Shown: in pieces, positions 7,474 to 13,682 of the stretch | Position numbering within the stretch: the stretch's first letter is position 1 | Layout of the letters: each line of letters opens with the position of its first letter | From: Verrucomicrobia subdivision 6 bacterium | GTDB taxonomy: Bacteria; Verrucomicrobiota; Verrucomicrobiia; Methylacidiphilales; Verrucolacustridaceae | Assembly: GCA_945866245.1 (NCBI GenBank) | Contig: CAMBGW010000016.1 | Coordinates: 1-13,682, forward strand | DNA: 13,682 bases | Direction of reading: 5' to 3' | The notes under the pieces: model-generated | The model's input: the letters and a program-made list of their open reading frames with translations, nothing else | What the model was told of the DNA's origin: nothing | Database searches by the model: none | Translations under genes and position numbers: made by a program

Positions 7474-8354
7474 GAAAGAGTAGTCTCTGCGGCACGGAGA
7501 GTATTGGAAAGAAGAAGTGCGATGGTCATGGGACCGACACCACCAGGATTTGGGGTGATTGCTCCTGCGATCGTTTGGACGGAGGCAAAGTCCACATCCC
7601 CGACAAGACGATAACCCCGAGGGTTGCTGGCATCGGCAATACGATTTACACCGACATCAATGACGGTGGCACCGGGTTGAACATGATCTGGGGTTAAGAA
7701 ATGGGGGCGACCCAAGGCGCCGATGAGAATGTCGGCTTGGCGAGTGATGGAGGGGAGATTCGGGGTGCTGGAGTGTGCGAGAGTGACGGTGCAGTCGGCG
7801 TGGGCTGATTTTCGTGCCAGAAGGACGGCAAGAGGGCGACCGACAATTTGACCGCGACCAACGACGACGGCGTGTTTTCCTTTTGTAGGAATTTTTCCAA
7901 GGCGAAGGATCTCAAGAATTCCTGCTGGGGTGCACGGAAGAAATCCGGTGGGATCTCCCAAAAGTAGTTTCCCAAAATTAACCGGATGAAATCCGTCTAC
8001 GTCTTTCGCGGGTGAAACCCGAGCATAAACCTGATCATTGGGCAGACCGGCGGGAAGGGGCGATTGGATGAGGATGCCGTGGACTTTGGGGTCAGCGTTG
8101 AGGGTATCGATTTCACGAAGAAGAGTGGCCAAGGGAGTCGATTCGGGAAGGACCATGGTGTGGCTACTGATTCCGACCTCCTTGGCGCGAGTTTCCTTTC
8201 GGGATACATAGGCTCGGGAAGCGGGGTCTTCACCGACGCGGATGAAAACCAAACGTGGGGTGATACCCCGCTGGGCTAGGGCGGTGACGCGGGAGGCGGT
8301 CTCGCGGTGGATTTGCGAGGCAAAGGCTTCACCATCGAGGATGCGTGCGGACAT
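7470..8354 (-). CDS. folD: FolD, methylenetetrahydrofolate dehydrogenase/cyclohydrolase
   Basis: This bifunctional cytosolic enzyme oxidises 5,10-methylene-THF to methenyl-THF with NAD(P)+ and then hydrolyses it to 10-formyl-THF for purine and formyl-Met-tRNA synthesis. Motifs include the catalytic Y49-x3-K53, QSPLP (97-101), DVDGFHP (118-124), the nucleotide-binding GRGQIVGRP (166-174; commonly G-R-S-x-I-V-G-x-P, so Ser is Gly here) and PGGVGPMT (270-277). The length of 294 residues is usual. The frame remains open upstream to 8486, but I start at the ATG at 8354. MSARILDGEAFA aligns with the family N-terminus, and the longer form would run through the 3' end of the preceding gene. The gap to the beta-CASP gene is 35 bases, and the stop overlaps the rph start. 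Confidence 0.96.
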   Translation of the reverse strand: MSARILDGEAFASQIHRETASRVTALAQRGITPRLVFIRVGEDPASRAYVSRKETRAKEVGISSHTMVLPESTPLATLLREIDTLNADPKVHGILIQSPLPAGLPNDQVYARVSPAKDVDGFHPVNFGKLLLGDPTGFLPCTPAGILEILRLGKIPTKGKHAVVVGRGQIVGRPLAVLLARKSAHADCTVTLAHSSTPNLPSITRQADILIGALGRPHFLTPDHVQPGATVIDVGVNRIADASNPRGYRLVGDVDFASVQTIAGAITPNPGGVGPMTIALLLSNTLRAAETTLS

Positions 8355-8367
8355 AGGGAAAGAATGC
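8355..8367 (-). promoter_or_regulatory. Pyrimidine-rich tract abutting folD start
   Basis: On the minus strand GCATTCTTTCCCT ends directly at the chosen ATG (8354). It contains CATTCTTT, as does the tract upstream of the sigma factor. No Shine-Dalgarno sequence is present. Confidence 0.45.
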
Positions 8368-8389
8368 AACGAACGGGAAAAAAGTGAAA

Positions 8390-9757
8390 CTAGGAAAGAT
8401 GGGCAAAGAGAGGAATCGGTTGACCCGGAGGGGGCTGAATCACTTCTGTTTTGGGTCGTTGCAGGGAGATTTGCGAAGCGAACCACGCTTGGGCGTCCGG
8501 GTCTCCGTGAACCAGAAGAACACGAGAGGGTTGGATATCTTCACAAGCCCATCGAAGAATGTCCTCCCGTGTGGCGTGAGCGGTAAGGTCGAAGTAGCGA
8601 ACTTCGCAACGGACGGGCACAGAACCTGTGTCACCCCAATCGACATTCCCTCCTTGGCCTGCCTTTCGGAGTAGGCCCGAAGGGGAGGTGGGATCGGTGT
8701 AGCCGACAAAAAAGATCGAATCGTGCTCGCGGGGGAAAAAGAGTCTGGCGATGGAATGACTGGTGGTATTCGGCGTCATCATCCCTGAGCTGAGGAGATA
8801 GATGTGTCCTGCGCGTAGCCGAAGAGCGGGGAGGCGGCGGGGATCAAAAGTTTCAGGCTGAGCTTCGGGAATGAGCCGGAGTCCTCCGTGCTGGCGGGGA
8901 TTGAGGGTACGTTGCCGATCGTAGACTTCGGTCATGACACGACCGAGGCCACCAATGTAGATCGGAGCTTTTGGAATTTTTCCCTCCAACCGAGCGTGGT
9001 GCAGAAGGGCCAACACTTCCTGGGTTTTTCCCATTGCGAAAACAGGAATGAGGACGGCTCCCCCGCGCTCAAATGTTTGGCGAATTCCAGCAAGAAGGGC
9101 TTCCTCGAAAAAAGCACGGTCTTGGCCTGGAACGGCAGCTTGCGCGCCTCGGGTTGTTTCCATGATCAAGGTATCGAAGGGTCCTGTGGGATGCTGGCAG
9201 GGGAGCATGAGGGTTTGTCTCTGCAGATTGAAGTCCCCGGTATAGAGGGCGCGGTGTTTTTCGGCGCGAATTTCTGTCATGACGGATCCGGCGACGTGGC
9301 CTGCGTCGTGCAGAACGAATTCAAAGGCAGAGGAGTCGACCCGAATGGGGCGGTTCAAGCTGGCAAGTTCCCAAGTGACTGCGCTGTCGTCGACCGAACG
9401 GTGGGTATAGAGGGGATAATCGGTGCGACCGAGCTCACGGCGTTGACGAGTCATGACGTTGACCGAATTGTGAAGAAGGGGCTCCGTCAGGGCGGCAGTA
9501 CCCGAGGTCATCAAGACCTTGGCGCCGATGTGGGAGGCAGTGACGAGAGGGAGAGAGCCAATATGATCGTGGTGAGCGTGAGAGACTAAAATCGTTTCAA
9601 GATCGTCGGGGATCTGATCGAGGAGGGGGGTAGCATCCCACCCATCGCGGCGTGGATGCATCCCAGCGTCAAGAAGGACAGAGTGTTCACCAGCACGAAG
9701 GAGGTAGGAGTTTGCCCCAATTTCGGCACCACGCGTTAGGTTTGTGAAGGTGACCAT
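8390..9757 (-). CDS. Beta-CASP metallo-beta-lactamase ribonuclease
   Basis: The protein has 455 residues and belongs to the CPSF73/RNase J superfamily of zinc-dependent RNA-processing nucleases. The metallo-beta-lactamase part has Asp30 (LLDAG), HAHHDH (60-65), His154 (HDAGHVAGS) and Asp175 (YTGDF). The beta-CASP cap starts near METTRG with acidic Glu200 (motif A), then FAMGKTQE and LSSGMM. The C-terminal return carries His394 (LTAHA, motif B) and His417 (LVHGD, motif C). Motif B is usually S-A-H-A-D; here the last Asp is Thr396. All expected metal ligands appear present, so it is likely an active RNase. It is closer in size to bacterial and archaeal CPSF-like proteins than to RNase J (about 550 residues). 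Its neighbour rph suggests a role in RNA maturation or decay. Gaps are 33 and 35 bases. Confidence 0.92.
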   Translation of the reverse strand: MVTFTNLTRGAEIGANSYLLRAGEHSVLLDAGMHPRRDGWDATPLLDQIPDDLETILVSHAHHDHIGSLPLVTASHIGAKVLMTSGTAALTEPLLHNSVNVMTRQRRELGRTDYPLYTHRSVDDSAVTWELASLNRPIRVDSSAFEFVLHDAGHVAGSVMTEIRAEKHRALYTGDFNLQRQTLMLPCQHPTGPFDTLIMETTRGAQAAVPGQDRAFFEEALLAGIRQTFERGGAVLIPVFAMGKTQEVLALLHHARLEGKIPKAPIYIGGLGRVMTEVYDRQRTLNPRQHGGLRLIPEAQPETFDPRRLPALRLRAGHIYLLSSGMMTPNTTSHSIARLFFPREHDSIFFVGYTDPTSPSGLLRKAGQGGNVDWGDTGSVPVRCEVRYFDLTAHATREDILRWACEDIQPSRVLLVHGDPDAQAWFASQISLQRPKTEVIQPPPGQPIPLFAHLS

Positions 9758-9772
9758 GAAAAGGAATGAGGC
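9758..9772 (-). promoter_or_regulatory. Pyrimidine-rich tract abutting beta-CASP gene start
   Basis: On the minus strand GCCTCATTCCTTTTC ends directly at the ATG (9757). It shares GCCTCATTC with the tract upstream of the sigma factor (3825-3840) and lacks a Shine-Dalgarno core. Confidence 0.45.
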
Positions 9773-9790
9773 GTGGCGAAGAGCGCTGGC

Positions 9791-11290
9791 TCAGAGTGAG
9801 CCGCGGAGTTGGGAAAGTACTTCTGGAGGCAACTGATTTTCCGGAAGAGTGGCTTGACCACTGAGCCAGTCGCGAATGATTTGGCCTCTGCGCTGGTTGA
9901 GGAGCTGAGCGGCGATTTTCGGAAGAGTGGAAGCGCTGGTTGCGGAAGGGGCGGGATCTCGTTGGCCCAAGTACACCGCCAGAAAATCCTTTTGGGTGCG
10001 AAGGGGGGAGCTTACCCGACCTGCATCGATGAGGGTCACGGCGGAGCGGATTCGGTCTGCATCAGGAAAGGTCAGGGGCTTTTCGTCTGCCGGGGTGAAG
10101 ACGGGAAGTGTGGATGAGGCAAGGCCTGCAGCTTTGACAAGATCCTCCCACTTTTGGCCTTGAGCCATTGCCGCGTTGGCTTTCTGAGTAAAGAGCTGGG
10201 CTGCTTGTGCGGTCATTTGGTAGCGCGCTTGCTCTTGCCAACGGGTGCGAATCTCGGAGCTCACTTCGGAGAGGGGCCGGTTGCGTCCGGGCAACTCCTC
10301 GCGAAGGTGCAGGACGAGAAAACCGTTTTTCGAGGGTAAGTAGTCGCTGACCGGCTCGTCGGGGGTAAGGGCGAAGGCGGCCGCGGTTAGCTTGGGATCG
10401 GTTTCGCCCGGGAAGGGGCTTTCGCTGGGGGCGAACGGGCCGTGGGTCTGAATTTTTAATTTGGCGCCAGCAGCTTGAGCGGGGAAGGAGGGGCGAGCCT
10501 TACCTTCAGGAAGATTAAAAAATTGCGAAGTGAAGGCAAAGGCTGCCTCCCCTGCTTTGGCGCGCTGTTCTTCCGATGATCCTGCCGCAAGAAATTCCAC
10601 TACGTCGACGGTGCGACGGGGCGGAATGGCAAACTCGGCTGCATTGGCTTTGTAAAAACTTTCCAGATCTTCCGACTTCGGTTCCGGGGGAGTTGTTTTG
10701 GAGGGATCCCAGCGTACGACTTGGGCGTGAACGGCACCGAAGAGTTGTTGAAGTTTTTTTTCGGCCTCCTCGGGTACGACAAAAGCGGTGGAGGCAAGGG
10801 CCCGAAGTAGAGTGTCGGTGCGGACGGAATCGAGAACAGCTTGGTTGAATCGTTCGCCGCTGAATCCCTGAGGCGCGAGGAAGTTCGCATTGAAGCGCTG
10901 GAAGATTTCTGGATCGTAGGCCTGATCCTTTTGAAAGAGCGGATTCTTTTTAATCGTTGCGATGAGTTGGCTGGGTTGGGCATCAATCTTGGCTTGGTCG
11001 GCGGCTTGAATTTGGAGGAGTCGGATCCAAGTTTGAAAATTAAGGAATTCACTCTGCTCGGCAGAGGGAATGCGGCCGCTCTGGAGGGTAATTTCGAGGA
11101 GAGCCTGTCGTTGGGCCGCAACAAACTCATTCAAGTTGATCGATTGACCGCCGATTTTGCCAAGGGTCTGAGAGGCGGGATCGCGACCACCTTGCGGAGT
11201 CCAGTTACCGAAAAAAATAAACGACACCCCGACAATCGCGAGAAGGAGAAGAAGTAGACCTTTTAACTTATCATGGAGGAGAGTGATCAT
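9791..11290 (-). CDS. PpiD/SurA-like membrane-anchored periplasmic foldase
   Basis: The protein has 499 residues with PpiD-like architecture. A short cytoplasmic N-terminus precedes one membrane segment (about 11-28, Leu/Ile/Phe-rich). The SurA_N-like chaperone region follows (roughly 41-170), starting LGKIGGQSINLNEF. A parvulin-like domain lies at about 222-332 (IPPRRTVDVVEF to GFLVLHLREELPG), and a helical C-terminus comes last. The parvulin part is recognisable mainly by its ending; the usual early HIL strand with catalytic His is absent, so isomerase activity is doubtful and a chaperone role is more likely. It would assist folding of proteins leaving the Sec translocon. AAAAAGGAGG directly touches the ATG with no spacer, an unusual Shine-Dalgarno position; no in-frame alternative start is better placed. 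It is the first gene of the minus-strand cluster and diverges from a TPR gene. Confidence 0.82.
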   Translation of the reverse strand: MITLLHDKLKGLLLLLLAIVGVSFIFFGNWTPQGGRDPASQTLGKIGGQSINLNEFVAAQRQALLEITLQSGRIPSAEQSEFLNFQTWIRLLQIQAADQAKIDAQPSQLIATIKKNPLFQKDQAYDPEIFQRFNANFLAPQGFSGERFNQAVLDSVRTDTLLRALASTAFVVPEEAEKKLQQLFGAVHAQVVRWDPSKTTPPEPKSEDLESFYKANAAEFAIPPRRTVDVVEFLAAGSSEEQRAKAGEAAFAFTSQFFNLPEGKARPSFPAQAAGAKLKIQTHGPFAPSESPFPGETDPKLTAAAFALTPDEPVSDYLPSKNGFLVLHLREELPGRNRPLSEVSSEIRTRWQEQARYQMTAQAAQLFTQKANAAMAQGQKWEDLVKAAGLASSTLPVFTPADEKPLTFPDADRIRSAVTLIDAGRVSSPLRTQKDFLAVYLGQRDPAPSATSASTLPKIAAQLLNQRRGQIIRDWLSGQATLPENQLPPEVLSQLRGSL

Positions 11291-11347
11291 CCTCCTTTTT
11301 GGCTTGCTAGGGGGGGAGGAGGGAAGCGCAAAATCAAGGAGATGCGA
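11291..11347. promoter_or_regulatory. Divergent intergenic region between foldase and TPR genes
   Basis: These 57 bases separate the start codons of the minus-strand cluster and the plus-strand TPR/ExbB/ExbD cluster, so promoters for both should lie in or near them. The middle holds a plus-strand purine run beginning with seven G (11310-11316) followed by AGGAGGG. I see no convincing -35/-10 pair; a TATCAT hexamer at 11269-11274, inside the foldase gene, is a possible -10 for the plus-strand genes but has no good -35. Confidence 0.4.
11336..11341 (+). promoter_or_regulatory. Shine-Dalgarno site deciding the TPR gene start
   Basis: AAGGAG ends six bases before the ATG at 11348. This favours that ATG over the in-frame ATG codons at 11273 and 11342, and places the signal peptide at the very N-terminus. 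Confidence 0.75.
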
Positions 11348-12085
11348 ATGAAGTACTTTATTTTTCTTGGGGCTCTTTGGGTTTCGGTCGCAGGGCTTCT
11401 AGCGGAGGATGTGATCCGGCTGAAAAATGGGGAGGTTTTAAAGGGGCAAGCGGTGAAGTTTGATGAAGGATCGATGACCTTAACATTCAAATTTGCCCAA
11501 GGTACGCTGGGGTACCCCTCGGCGGATTTGGCGGAGGTTCGTTTAGAGGAGAGACCTGGGGTGCCGGAAGGAAGAGAGGCATATACAAAGGGGAACTGGG
11601 AGGAGGTGGTCACTCGCTGGAAGCCTTCGGTGGATACGTTGGTTGGGGTGGACTCGCCGTGGGTATTGGAGTGCGCGGGGGGATTGGGTCAGGCCTATCT
11701 CGCTTTAGGAAAAGTTGCGGATGCTGAGGCACTCTACGGCAAAATGAAAAAGTTTTATGTGCAGGGCCCCGCTGCCTTACGCGCCTCAGTCGGTTTGGCG
11801 GAGGCCACTTCGAGCCGGGATGCGGGGGCGCTTTTAGAAAAATTGAAAGAGATGGAGGGGCAGCTGAAAGAGAGTTTACGGCCGATGCGAGCAGATCGAG
11901 AAGCTCTTGCGGAATTCTATTTTGCCAGAGGTGGAGCTTATGAAAAGAAAGGGGATGCAAAAAAAGCCCTTGAGGATTTCATTCGAGTGGGAGCACTTTA
12001 TCCGGAGCCCTTATCTCTGGGACAGAGGGCCGACCAGAAAGCGGAAAACTTACGCAAGGCAAATAAAGATCTCGTCACTGATTAG
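11348..12085 (+). CDS. Exported TPR-repeat protein
   Basis: The protein has 245 residues. An N-terminal signal peptide (MKYFIFLGALWVSVAGLLA, cleavage likely before E20) sends it to the periplasm. Residues about 21-68 form a small, probably all-beta domain (DVIRLKNGEVLKGQ, then SMTLTF). Helical repeats of TPR type follow at roughly 74-100, 105-137 and 186-218; the last (ARGGAYEKKGDAKKALEDF) is the clearest. TPR proteins are protein-binding scaffolds, and the gene directly precedes exbB/exbD-like genes with a 22-base gap. It may therefore be an accessory part of that energy transducer, comparable in position only to CpoB of Tol systems. The reading frame is open further upstream to an ATG at 11273, but that form would bury the signal peptide. 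No specific function can be assigned. Confidence 0.85.
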   Translation: MKYFIFLGALWVSVAGLLAEDVIRLKNGEVLKGQAVKFDEGSMTLTFKFAQGTLGYPSADLAEVRLEERPGVPEGREAYTKGNWEEVVTRWKPSVDTLVGVDSPWVLECAGGLGQAYLALGKVADAEALYGKMKKFYVQGPAALRASVGLAEATSSRDAGALLEKLKEMEGQLKESLRPMRADREALAEFYFARGGAYEKKGDAKKALEDFIRVGALYPEPLSLGQRADQKAENLRKANKDLVTD

Positions 12086-12107
12086 GCTCTTTGAATAGAG
12101 TTACCTT

Positions 12108-12884
12108 ATGAAATTGAGTCGTTGGGCAAAAGTTCAGGCATTTTTCTTTGGAATGCTTTTATGGGTTCCCGCACTGCTGGCGTCGGAAGGAGAGGCTGGA
12201 AAAGCTCCGAAGACGGCTTGGCAAATTTTTCACGAGGGTGGAATTGTCATGTGGATTCTTCTGATCGCCTCGATCCTGATTATGGCTTTCACGATTGAGG
12301 CATTTATTAAAATACGGGTGGCTCGGTTGGCGCCTGCGGCAGTATTGGCCCAACTCAAAGACGCGATTGTTTCAGGAAACTATCCGCTTGCTTACCAAGT
12401 CTGTGCCGCGAACCCATGCTATCTGGGTCGAATTGTCCAAGCGGGAATTGAGAGATTGGGACGTGGGCGGGAAGCGGTTGAGCAAGCCGTGGGGGATACC
12501 ACGGCGAAGGAGCTGAACGGGATTAAGGCTAATATTCAGTACCTGTCGGTCATCGGAGTGGTAAGCCCCATGGTGGGTTTGACGGGTACGGTCATGGGGA
12601 TGATCAAGGCGTTCGAAACCTTAGGTTCTTCGGGAGCGGCGGATCCGAGCAAATTGGCAGGGAATATCTCAGAGGTGCTTGTGGCCACCGGCGCGGGTCT
12701 TTTTGTCGCGATCCCTGGGTTCATCTTGTACTACGTTTTTCGGAATCGAATTCAGACGGTTTCGGTCGCGGTGGATTCAGAGGTTAATCTGTTGTTAGAG
12801 GACATTCCTTTCGAGCAGCTGACCGGCTATCGAGTCAGCGATTATCTGGGTGCGGCGGCGGCAGCCCCTGCCCCAGCGGCCTAG
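12108..12884 (+). CDS. ExbB/TolQ/MotA-family proton channel protein
   Basis: With ExbD/TolR partners this inner-membrane protein forms a channel that turns proton flow into mechanical work on an outer-membrane or cell-wall partner. The protein has 258 residues. An N-terminal hydrophobic segment with a plausible signal-peptidase site after LLA25 is followed by three family membrane helices: about 47-67, 145-166 (with the hallmark GVVSPMVGLTGTVMGMIKAF) and 186-211 (ISEVLVATGAGLFVAIPGF). The cytoplasmic loop (68-144) contains two Cys (99, 104). The C-terminus is an Ala/Pro tail. The extra N-terminal signal segment is absent from E. coli ExbB but common in PVC and related bacteria. It is followed by two exbD-like genes after 16- and 3-base gaps. 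The start has no clear Shine-Dalgarno sequence; TTACCTT precedes the ATG. TolQ, ExbB and other transport subfamilies cannot be told apart here. Confidence 0.93.
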   Translation: MKLSRWAKVQAFFFGMLLWVPALLASEGEAGKAPKTAWQIFHEGGIVMWILLIASILIMAFTIEAFIKIRVARLAPAAVLAQLKDAIVSGNYPLAYQVCAANPCYLGRIVQAGIERLGRGREAVEQAVGDTTAKELNGIKANIQYLSVIGVVSPMVGLTGTVMGMIKAFETLGSSGAADPSKLAGNISEVLVATGAGLFVAIPGFILYYVFRNRIQTVSVAVDSEVNLLLEDIPFEQLTGYRVSDYLGAAAAAPAPAA

Positions 12885-12887
12885 GCG

Positions 12888-12892
12888 AGGAG
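12888..12892 (+). promoter_or_regulatory. Shine-Dalgarno site deciding the first ExbD start
   Basis: AGGAG lies eight bases before the ATG at 12901, favouring it over an in-frame GTG at 12850 that would overlap exbB and add a non-homologous Arg-rich stretch. Confidence 0.75.
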
Positions 12893-12900
12893 AGCGTGCC

Positions 12901-13362
12901 ATGTCTGGGCACGGGAAAAAATTTAGCGTCCACTCCCAAGGGGGGGATGAGGATCCAGAGTTTCAAGTGGCTCCCATGGTCGACGTGTTACTTGTTCTTC
13001 TGATGTTTTTCACCGCGACGACAACCACCGAGATCAAAAGCCAAATGGCAGATTTGACTCTTCCGGAGGCGCAAGATGCCAAAGATCGAGAGAAGGGAGA
13101 GGGTCAGTTCACAGTGAATATTAACAAAATGGGTGGTCTGGAGGCACAGGGCAGAACTGGATTGGAAGAGGCGGCTCTTTCTAAATTAATCAAAGATGAT
13201 TATGGGCAGGTCAAAAAGCTGAACCCCAATGCCAGCTATCGAGTTCTGGTTCGCGCCGATAAAGATTTGGGCTGGGAAAAAACGAAAGTGGTTCTGAAAG
13301 CAGCGGCCGCAGCCGGGGTGGCCAATGTTGTTTTTGCCACGACCAAGGGTGGGAAAGGGTAA
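12901..13362 (+). CDS. ExbD/TolR-family protein (first copy)
   Basis: The protein has 153 residues, normal for ExbD. A short cytoplasmic N-terminus ending in EFQVAPMVDV leads into a single membrane helix (about 24-44). Asp28 occupies the position of the proton-carrying Asp needed in ExbD/TolR (Asp25 in E. coli ExbD). The periplasmic domain follows: QFTVNINKMGGLEAQ, then YRVLVRADKDLGWEKTKVVLKAAAAAGVANVVFAT, which corresponds to the family pattern of V-x-I-x-A-D followed by a helix and a strand ending in V-x-F-A/T. It should sit in the pore of the upstream ExbB pentamer. The stop is three bases from the next exbD start, so the two are co-translated. Confidence 0.94.
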   Translation: MSGHGKKFSVHSQGGDEDPEFQVAPMVDVLLVLLMFFTATTTTEIKSQMADLTLPEAQDAKDREKGEGQFTVNINKMGGLEAQGRTGLEEAALSKLIKDDYGQVKKLNPNASYRVLVRADKDLGWEKTKVVLKAAAAAGVANVVFATTKGGKG

Positions 13363-13365
13363 GTT

Positions 13366-13682
13366 ATGGCAGGAGGAGGATCGAGCGATGGGGACTATGG
13401 GCTACAGATCGCTCCGATGTTGGACGTGATGTTCGTACTTCTGCTTTTTTTCATGGTGATGGCAGGGAAGCAGGTGAAAGAGGCGGAGTTGGGGGTGCAG
13501 GTTCCAGGGGCCTCAACCGCCGCGAGCACAGCCAAAAGTCCTGTGACATTGCGGGTGACACCTGAGGGATTAGTGACTTTTAACGATAGTACAATTGACG
13601 GGCGGGATGATCGGGATATGCCGAAGTTACGCGGAAGATTAAAAGCCCTGATTGAGGCATCGCCAGACCAGTCGGTCATCAT
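13366..13682 (+). CDS. ExbD/TolR-family protein (second copy), cut by window edge
   Basis: An open frame of 105 codons runs off the right edge. A Gly/Ser-rich N-terminus leads into LQIAPMLDVMFVLLLFFMVM, the ExbD membrane helix, with Asp20 at the conserved proton-relay position. The start of the periplasmic domain follows (PVTLRVTPEGLVTFND, then a helix LRGRLKALIEASPDQSVI). The start ATG is three bases after the first exbD stop; the other early ATG (13388) is out of frame and the next in-frame one lies inside the helix. It differs clearly from the first copy, so it is not a recent duplicate. Tandem ExbD genes after one ExbB suggest a heteromeric ExbD pair, which is an inference. Confidence 0.92.
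   Translation, partial: MAGGGSSDGDYGLQIAPMLDVMFVLLLFFMVMAGKQVKEAELGVQVPGASTAASTAKSPVTLRVTPEGLVTFNDSTIDGRDDRDMPKLRGRLKALIEASPDQSVI

Noticed and set aside
8355..8486. N-terminal extension of FolD by 44 residues to an ATG at 8486
   Set aside because: It overlaps the end of the beta-CASP gene, shows no FolD homology and is Ser/Pro-rich low-complexity; family alignment supports the ATG at 8354.
8888..9589. Open frame of 233 codons on the plus strand inside the beta-CASP gene
   Set aside because: It is antisense to the conserved metal-binding motifs, with no domain pattern of its own.
11310..11323. G-rich run as a G-quadruplex in the divergent region
   Set aside because: It does not provide four well-separated runs of three or more G, so a stable quadruplex is not supported.
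11273..11347. Longer start for the TPR protein at 11273
   Set aside because: It would overlap the foldase start on the other strand and bury the signal peptide; AAGGAG is correctly spaced for 11348.
12850..12900. GTG start at 12850 for the first ExbD
   Set aside because: It would lie inside exbB and add an Arg-rich stretch unlike ExbD; ATG 12901 has AGGAG at eight bases.

Overview
The window is a dense stretch of bacterial chromosome with no mobile element, CRISPR array or rRNA, and no gene-free stretch longer than about 70 bases. Gene content and style suggest the PVC group, most likely Verrucomicrobiota: a CHASE2-type cyclase tail, a signal-peptide-bearing ExbB followed by tandem ExbD genes, and few Shine-Dalgarno sites. 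This assignment rests on family resemblance and cannot be proven here.

Left part, plus strand (1-2513): the C-terminal end of a class III adenylate/guanylate cyclase, a tRNA-Lys(UUU) gene, and uvrB, whose start codon lies only 8 bases after the tRNA.

Middle, minus strand (11290 down to 2479): seven co-directional genes, probably one operon or a set of overlapping transcription units. In transcription order they are a PpiD/SurA-like membrane-anchored periplasmic foldase, a beta-CASP metallo-beta-lactamase ribonuclease, folD, rph (RNase PH), ppdK (pyruvate phosphate dikinase), an RpoS/RpoD-like group 2 sigma factor, and a phosphoribosyltransferase-like protein with a degraded PRPP loop. Two junctions (folD/rph and sigma/PRTase) are ATGA overlaps. 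The last gene runs 35 bases into the 3' end of convergent uvrB.

Right part, plus strand (11348-13682): a divergent cluster of an exported TPR protein, ExbB/TolQ, ExbD/TolR and a second ExbD/TolR cut by the window edge. Together they look like a proton-motive-force-driven energy transducer of the Ton/Tol/Mot class.

The least ordinary signal is at translation starts. At least six genes (uvrB, sigma, ppdK, rph, folD, beta-CASP), and more weakly exbB, have no Shine-Dalgarno sequence and instead carry a pyrimidine-rich tract ending directly at the ATG. Two of these tracts share the block GCCTCATTC. In contrast, the TPR and first exbD genes have ordinary Shine-Dalgarno sites. Other points of note are the PRTase with altered PRPP-loop residues coupled to a sigma factor, the near-leaderless tRNA-uvrB junction, and Ser in place of Thr at the regulatory position of PPDK.
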